A stretch of DNA of 63,951 bases, taken from Phaeoceros laevis. Lineage: Eukaryota; Anthocerotophyta; Anthocerotopsida; Notothyladales. Below are positions 57,703 through 63,951 of this stretch, piece by piece; within the stretch, counting starts at the first letter, position 1, and the number at the start of each line of letters is the position of its first letter. The stretch covers positions 1-63,951 of the forward strand of contig JBNGIQ010006028.1 of the NCBI GenBank assembly GCA_049999765.1, in the 5' to 3' direction. The position numbers and the translations under genes are program-made. The notes under the pieces are model-generated. The model did no database searches. It worked only from the letters and a program-made list of their open reading frames with translations, and had not been told where the DNA came from.

Positions 57703-59118
57703 ATGCCGACTCGGAAACTCAAGCGGGGTGCCCTGGCTCAATCTTCAGTAGGTGCTCTCCCCCGTGCTGCGTCGAGGACAAGCCCACGCGGGAGGAAATC
57801 TTCATTCGTCGCCAGGGACGACGATGGTAGCGGTGCTAATGATGGCAGAACTGAAGATGCTCAAGCGGCTCTTGCAGCCAAGCTGGCTGAGCAGAAGGCC
57901 AGGCGAACTGCAAAGAGGAGAGCAAAGGCCACCAAGAAGGCGGCCGACGCTGTGCAGAAGCTAGTGAGGGCAGGGAGTGGTCCAATGGAGGTATGGACTT
58001 GGACTCAAGATGGCACTCTTCCTAATCACAGGTTGGATTTGAACGACAGTACCATGCTGCAGACCATGAAGGATGCCGTGGGTGGGGTGAAGGAGCTCCA
58101 ATGGTGGTTTGGGCCCCTCTGCTACGACAATTGCGGCTACGTCTGGAATCCCAAGGAATTGCCCTTCAATTCTTTTTTCACTCCTATAGAGTGGAAGAAC
58201 ATAGATCGCCTTGGGGCGGCAACCCGTGGGGGCAATTTGCTCTCTGTGGCAAAGCAGATCCCTCGCCTCATGACGTTGGGGATCTTGCTTCAGAAGAAGC
58301 TTGGGCTTCCCATTGATTGGAGTGTCTACCGCGAGGTGTACATTGAGGAGTGCATGGCTAAGAAAAGGAAGAGGGAAGAGAGCCAACGGCTCAAGGAGGA
58401 GGAGAGGAGCGCATCTGAGGAGGATGAAGGTGAAGACTGACTCCAACAGTTGGACACGGAGGCGGAGGGCTCGGAGGACGACAGTAACCAAGGTCTCCAA
58501 TCGGAAGATCAGGGCTACAATCATGGCCAGGGTGATGACCAGGAGGACCAGGAGGAACATGAGGAACATGAGGAATAGGAGGAACAGGAGGAATAGGAGG
58601 AACGGGAGGAACGGGAGGAACGGGAGGAACGGGAGGAACGGGAGGAACAGGAGGAACGGGAGGACTAGTACCACAGGGGCCACCACAGTGAGGGTGGTAA
58701 CCCAATGCACAGGGAGGGTGGTGATGCCGGGCACCATGGGGACCACAGCCAGGAGCAGAGCAGGAGTGAGAAGCAAGAGTATAGTCTTCAAGTGGAGGAG
58801 TATAGTCCCCAAGTGGGGGAGGAGGAGCAGGAGTCGGTGCTTGAGATTGTAGTCCCGGCAACCACAGACGTGGTCCACAATCCACACTGGCAGCCCAAGG
58901 AGTGGCCGCGTGAGGATACAAGCAATCTTATTGTTGTCCTGAACAACAAAATGCTTGAAATCTCAAGGGACCTTTCAAAGTTGAATGATGAGCATCAAAG
59001 GATGGTCCGGGAGTTGGAGATTGTTACTGCAAAGAGGAACGCGGGGTACTTTGAGCTTGGTAGCCTTTGTGTTGCCATCTCTAAAATGAAGTCAAAGATT
59101 ATGCAGTCCAATACTGTT
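57703..59118 (+). pseudogene. charged coiled-coil ORF with (EER)n minisatellite and four stops
   Basis: A single frame runs from ATG 57703 to about 59118 and is interrupted only by TGA at 58438 and three TAG codons near 58576, 58591 and 58666. Parts: a basic N-terminus (QKARRTAKRRAKATKKAADA); a globular middle (LQWWFGPLCYDNCGYVW, FTPIEWKNIDRLGAATRGGN); an acidic low-complexity region with a GAGGAACGG minisatellite encoding Glu-Glu-Arg (58546-58665); and a coiled-coil end (LSKLNDEHQRMVRELEIVTA). I do not recognise the family. The arrangement resembles the non-transposase proteins of plant DNA transposons. The frame ends exactly where the RNase H of retroelement 2 begins. Confidence 0.45.
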
Positions 59119-61010
59119 GGATGTTGATGGATTTGAGCACGTTGTGGCTTATGCAAGCAAATTAAACAATGATGCAGAGGCGAACTATTCATCTTACGAA
59201 GGGGAGTGTTTAGCAAGCATGTGGGTAGTTCTGCACTTTCGGCCATATCTTTATGGAAGAAGCTTCCAGATTGTAATTGATCATCAACCTCTCAATTGGT
59301 TGATGACAGATACAAAGTTAAGTGGCAAGCTCGCACGTAGGGCATTGCTGCTGTCGGAGTATGAGATGACCATTGTGCACCGCCTTGACAGAGTGCATAG
59401 TAATGCTAATGGACTCTCCCACAACCCAGTGCCAGAGAATGAAGATGCCACGGGTGCTAGGCAAGACGTGGGACCACTGCATCTGTCCCTAGGGGCATGC
59501 CTTGCTGGCAGCTACTACAGTGGACATGCCCGAAGCAATTTTGTTAGGAGAGGCTGTGAGGGATATTTGGATGGATGTACTAGCTATCAGATTCCTCCAG
59601 GGGGAAGAATTACCCAATGATGTCAGCAGTAAGAGAGTGCAGCAAATTAAAAAGAAAGTCCACAGGTATTACTGGTAGGATGGTCAGCTCTTTCTACGAG
59701 GATAGGATATCGACAGGAAGGTGCCTCCACCACATGAACGCAGAGCCATCATTGAGTCGGTACACAAGGAGATAGGTCACTTTGGTGTCAAGAGGACACA
59801 TCACATGCTCAGACCTATGTACTTCTGGTTGGGCATGTATGCTTACGTAGAGCAAGTGATAGCAGAATGCGCTGCGTGTGACAGGGTGAAGGCTCTTTCA
59901 TAGTTGCTGATGATGTTTTGCATTCGCTGCCCATCAAGGATCTCTTTTTTAGGTGGTCCATCGATCTTATGCCGGAGTTGCCACTCACCAGAAGCGGAAA
60001 CGGACATTGCATGATCATGATTGAACATTTTTCAAAAAGGGCAGAGATAGCAGTCTTTCCAAGGAAGACATCACAAAACACAGCTCGAGCATTTCTGCAG
60101 ACAGTCCTATCCAGGTTTGAGGATGCGCGGAGGTCCTAACGGACCAAGGCACTGAATTCAAGGGGGACTTTCAGTTATTGCTGGACAGAAGCTTGATTGA
60201 TCATCGTTGCACATCGCGAGATCACCCTTAAGTAGATGGGTTGGCAAAACGTTTGGTTCAAATGGTAAAGGATGCACTGCACAAGTATTGACTAGAAGAA
60301 GATGCGAGAAGGTGGGATGAACGCTTCCCTTCTATAATGCTTGGATATCGAATCAGTGCCCAAGCATCCTTGGCCAACTTTAGCCCCTATTATCTCTTGT
60401 TGGGCAGGCATCCAATCATGTCGAATGTGGTGCAAGATACTTATATACATGCGATGGACTGGAGTACAAATGTGCAGGTGTGCTTGCAGGGCCTCAAGGA
60501 GAGAGGTGCCATGTTTGAACGTATTTTACCTATGGCTATGGAGAATTTAGCTATAGCTCAGCATAGAGACCAACTTCGAGATCATTCACGCAAGGGGGGT
60601 CATGGAAGCCCAAGTTGAAGAAATTTCAGGCTGGTGACTTTGTGTATCTTCAACACAAACCAAAGAAGACGTTTGAAGTCAGCACCAATCACATGATTCT
60701 CAAAGTGGTGTCTGCAGGACAGTAGGGGGTGGCTGAGATAGAAGGTCAAGATGGGTGCAGATGGAAGGAACATGTGAAGGATCTTGCACCTTGCCATCTG
60801 CCAAACCTGGACACAAGCTTGAAGCCAACTACGTGGCAACCGCCACCAGATTTGCCCTGTGAAGTTTGCACTCGGATTGGTTACAAGGAAGTCATGCTGC
60901 TCTGCGATCGCTGCAACCGAGGCTACCACATGTTTTGTTTGGTGCCACCATTGGATGAGGTGCCCGAGGATACTTGGAAGTGTGAACCTTGTACCAAACT
61001 AACCACGTGA
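59119..61010 (+). mobile_element. Ty3/gypsy retroelement 2, 5'-truncated, with C-terminal PHD finger
   Basis: Begins inside RNase H (VVAYASKLNNDAEANYSS, IDHQPLNWLMTD, 59120-59430). The integrase follows with HHCC (HKEIGHFGVKRTHH...CAACDRVK), the first Asp (WSIDLMPELP), a degraded second-Asp/Glu region with stops around 60140-60290, and the conserved MLGYRISAQASLANFSPYYL stretch. The C-terminus (FQAGDFVYLQHKP) leads via a TAG at 60723 into a PHD finger. There is no RT, protease, Gag or LTR. About half the RNase H residues equal those of element 1, so the two are related but distinct lineages. Confidence 0.8.
60729..61010 (+). pseudogene. PHD finger domain at the integrase C-terminus
   Basis: After DLAPCHLPNLDTSLKPTTW the frame reads CEVCTRIGYKEVMLLCDRCN, then RGYHMFCLVPPLDEVPEDTW and KCEPC. 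This is a complete C4HC3 PHD pattern: C-x2-C-x9-C-x2-C-x4-H-x2-C-x14-C-x2-C. It ends 8 residues later at TGA. PHD fingers bind histone H3 tails. Placed after the integrase, it occupies the position that chromodomains hold in chromoviruses, where they steer insertion. The linker to the integrase contains one stop (TAG 60723), so this copy is not intact. Confidence 0.75.
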
Positions 61011-61205
61011 CTGTGTGTGTCCAGGGATTTACGCACGACCGAAATGCCCCATCAGCACAAGTTCAGAGGGTACTCGGCCTTAGCAAGCTGGCGGGAACCT
61101 TCACGTGAGTGTGTGTGTCCAGGGATTTGCGCACGACCGAAATGCCCCATCAACACAAGTACAGGGGGTACTCGGCCTCAGCAAGCTAGCGGGAACCTGA
61201 AGGCA
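61011..61205. repeat. 97-bp tandem duplication after the PHD stop
   Basis: TGTGTGTCCAGGGATTTACG through GGTACTCGGCCTTAGCAAGC, then GGGAACCT, is repeated from about 61107 with a few differences. It starts within a few bases of the stop codon of retroelement 2, so it lies in its 3' untranslated or LTR-proximal sequence. Confidence 0.65.
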
Positions 61206-61259
61206 CCAGATACCAAGCCACCAAGTTCTAGTTCCCAATGCGTGTGGTCTGGGTGAATT

Positions 61260-63260
61260 GTGTCACCTGAGCAACTAATTCAATTTTCTGTCACTATGAT
61301 GGGGAGCCTGTCAACTCGAAGGTTGATTTTCCGGGCCCCAAGCTGCCTATGCCACCAGAACTCAGGCTGAAGATTACCACCATCATGGACGAGTATGTGG
61401 AGATGTTGCCTCGCTTGATTCACCTGCCCGGCGCTAATTGTGTGAGCAGCCTACAGTGCAAGGTCTTCCATTCCGACGAGATGATCCGCAGTTTCAACAT
61501 TGAAAGTCAAGATTTTGGAGAACCGCAAGGAGGCAGTTGTGTTTGCATATATCTTGCTGCATGATGACGGCACCGTCTATCGATATCCCAGCGGCCCTTC
61601 CAGGGTGCCCAGGCCTATGCAGTTGTAGTAACCTGCTTCACCTCCGAAGAATCCCTCTGCTTGGGATCGTCGCCGGGGTCGTAATGAGTACTGATTTTCC
61701 TATGTGTATGCAATGGTGAAGGCTGGCATTCGTCTTGGTTGCAGATGCATCACCAACGCGCATCCTGTAGGGGGGAGGTGCTACCGCAAGTAGTCATGGC
61801 GGTAATTTTGTGCTTAAGTACGGATTAGCCATGCTTGAAGGAGTCCCGACACAACCCAACTCAATCATGACCAGAGTTGACTTACGGTGCGACAAGTTGC
61901 CTATGCCTCTAGGAGTAACAATCGTGTAGAGGCAAACTACTCCTCGTTTGAAGGTGAGTGTTTAGTGGTAGTATGGGCTGTACAGCACTTTAGGCCTTAT
62001 TTATATGGCAAGCATTTCACCTTGTTTGCTGACCATCATCTGTTATGTTGGCTTATGGTGAATGACAAGCTTATTGGAAAGCTGTCCAGATAGGCCCTTA
62101 TACTACAAGAGTATGATTTTGAGGTTGTTCACTAACCTGGTGTTACTCACCAGAATGCGGACACTTTATCACATAATCTCAAGAGTTCATCTGATGATTT
62201 AATGGATGCAAGAATGGATGTGATGAGGATGAAGTGCTAGTCACCAGCTCTGCAACATTCTTGTCATTGTTGGTCAACACGGTGCAGGTACTCACTACTT
62301 CTTCACTATTCTTCAGCATGGCTCTTATCCAATCAACAGTAGTGCAGCGCAGCGAGAGAGAATACGGTAGCGAGCGAAGAGGTACTCATGGAGAGGGGAT
62401 CACTTGGTGCGGGTGTTGCCAATTGGGGAAAGGTTAGCGTCACCAATTCAGGACAGGCCAGGCTTAATCCAACATGTGCATGCATAGCTTGGCCATTTTG
62501 GAATTACGCAAATTTGCAATTTGCTAGCCCTGCGTTACCATTGGCTCGTGCATGTACAATCAGGTGAAGCAGGCTATGGCATAGTGTGCCCAATGTAACT
62601 GCGTGAAGAGTTCTTTTAGTGATTGGTCTGCAACAGTAGCAATTGCCCATTCAAGGGCTCTTTTATTGTTGGTCCAGTGACCTTATTGGAGAATTATCAG
62701 TCACCCCGAGAGGCAACGTGTATGTGATGGTCATGGTGGAGCACTTCTCCAAATGGGTGGAGCTAATTGCACTACCTGACAAAACTCCACGCAGTACTAG
62801 TCAGACCTTCCTGCAACAGGCTTAGTTGGTTCAAAGCCTGTGCGGAATACCTCACGGATCAAGGGACAAAATTCAGGGGTGAATTCCTAGACTTACTAGA
62901 TCATGCTCTGATAGATCACATGCGTACTTCGCGGGATCATCCGCAAGCGGACGGCTTAGCCGAACGCATGGTGCAAACCATTAAGCGTGGCTTGCGGAAG
63001 TTTTGCTTGTCGAACAACAAGTTTGATTGGGACTTGGCACTTCCGTATCTTGCAATGGGGTATAGAATGTCTAGGCACGCTTTTCTTGGCAAATTTTTGC
63101 GTTATTACCTCCTCTTTGGAAGGCATCCGCTGCAACCATCAAGTACCGTGACGCAGCTGGAACAAGTTCTGGATCTGGATAGTCCAACTACCTAGGCGCG
63201 TGTCATGTTTGAACGAGTGGCTCTTTTCAAAAGGGCAATGCCTTATGGCTATGGACAATT
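61260..63260 (+). mobile_element. Ty3/gypsy retroelement 3, internally deleted
   Basis: 61295-61560 holds a frame (FPGPKLPMPPELRLKITTIM, QCKVFHSDEMIRSFNIESQD) that I cannot assign. 61705-61760 has a short match to motif I of the methyltransferase of element 1. RNase H follows at 61887-62160 (EANYSSFEGECLVVVWAVQH). Integrase follows at 62440-63195 in several frames (LIGELSVTPRGNVYVMV, the second Asp in LTDQGTKFRGEF, the Glu in GLAERMVQTIKRGLR, and LALPYLAMGYRMSRHAF). No reverse transcriptase lies between motif I and RNase H, so an internal deletion removed it. RNase H and integrase are closer to element 1 than to element 2. Confidence 0.75.
61705..61770 (+). pseudogene. possible methyltransferase motif-I relic
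   Basis: The frame gives AMVKAGIRLG, then CRCITNAHPV, against ALLKAGIRIK, YCDINPHAR in element 1; at DNA level TGAAGGCTGGCAT is identical. The match is short and the frame is broken on both sides. The location, upstream of RNase H on the same strand, fits. Weak. Confidence 0.3.
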
Positions 63261-63430
63261 TGCACATAGCCCAGAATGGAGACACACTATGCTACGCACA
63301 TACCCACACATATCTACACACACACACATACGTGGCGGGTCTTATTGTCCTAAGGCCAGGAAGATTGATGAAGGAGATTTTCGCCAAAAAATCCCGCTAC
63401 ACACACACACACACACACACACTCTGTTCG
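63261..63430. repeat. (AC)n microsatellites in the retroelement 3 tail
   Basis: (ACACAC)-type runs at about 63315-63330 and 63399-63422 interrupt the post-integrase region (a GGSYCPKARKIDEGDF-like frame at 63340-63390 is still visible). No PHD finger is detectable after it. Confidence 0.6.
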
Positions 63431-63951
63431 TTGATGAGTGTGGGTTTGTTACTGGCATGTGTGTATGACATACGTCATAGTTTTGCAGACATTGAGATAT
63501 AACTTGAATATTTCCAAACTGCAACACTTACATGGACAGATCTGATATATGGCACATGGGAGACATACAGATGACAATGCAGGGCTGTGTTATTGATAAC
63601 GCTGTCCTTCTGAGCATGGTAAGTATGAAAGTGTGTGTTCCTAGTACATACATACATATGGTTTTAAAACCAAAAGTATTGTATGAGACATTGCCCTTAA
63701 CGGGTCCCGTCCTTGCGATAGCGTGCTTTGAACATTTCAAGGCCTAGCGAAGAAGGAACAACAGCGAAGACTGTTTTGTTCAGCATAAGAGCTGTGACTT
63801 TTCCAGTTGAAAATGGTTCTCTGAAAAGTACAGCTATTCGTATAGGGACTGTGCCCAACGAAACTAAGTATTGCTGTCCTTGTTTGTGACAGATCTCGCT
63901 GGAATGCGAGTAGCATCCCGAACGGAGTGTCCAAAGACAGGTTTCAGTCAA
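63431..63951. other. no recognisable gene
   Basis: Frames up to 84 codons without motifs. CATA repeats lie at 63647-63660. The window ends inside this stretch. Confidence 0.3.

Overview
This window reads as nuclear DNA of a land plant with a large, transposon-rich genome. Three host genes can be placed, all with close plant relatives. On the minus strand lies a BRL2/VH1-type leucine-rich-repeat receptor kinase (8492-12701). On the plus strand lies gamma-tubulin complex component 5, GCP5 (recognisable exons 25082-29682), and after it a CBE1-type cap-binding-complex protein with an eIF4E-binding motif (43697-49133). Introns are short (about 70-300 bp), splice sites are ordinary plant GT-AG, and the exon phases I derived agree from end to end in the two multi-exon genes. 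The mixture of repeats makes me favour a seed-free plant (lycophyte, fern or bryophyte), but the species is not determinable from sequence alone.

Layout. 1-1430: the end of a CACTA DNA transposon inside an LTR, followed by a primer-binding site and degenerate internal sequence. 1880-8200: diverged duplicated units without a clear gene. 8492-12701: BRL2. 13900-20160: duplicated degenerate segments, including three copies of an F-box plus C-x2-C module I do not recognise, a LINE tail, one CACTA-like terminus and a 400-base assembly gap. 20164-23660: nothing recognisable. 23681-24597: a 917-bp terminal-inverted-repeat element just upstream of GCP5. 30090-30475: a small Harbinger-like element containing a second gap. 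31210-35735: two LINE fragments around an acidic-repeat protein remnant. 35736 to about 39990: a CACTA transposon inserted in a LINE. 40035-41378: a broken SET-like gene. 43697-49133: CBE1. 50600-63400: three decayed Ty3/gypsy retroelements separated by minisatellite-rich DNA and a decayed charged ORF.

The most interesting content is in the last 14 kb. The first Ty3/gypsy copy carries, in one reading frame between its protease and reverse transcriptase, a cytosine-5 DNA methyltransferase domain of DNMT3-like motif order. The second copy carries a C-terminal PHD finger right after its integrase. The third keeps a possible short relic of the methyltransferase. Together they suggest a retroelement lineage that carried both a DNA-methylation writer and a chromatin reader. 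Retroelement-encoded methyltransferases have been reported from charophyte algae and dinoflagellates; a land-plant copy next to a PHD-bearing relative deserves follow-up. All three copies are broken: the methyltransferase has a stop codon at the position expected for its catalytic cysteine.

The three host genes are not an operon or a cluster and have unrelated jobs (hormone-receptor-like signalling, microtubule nucleation, translation control).
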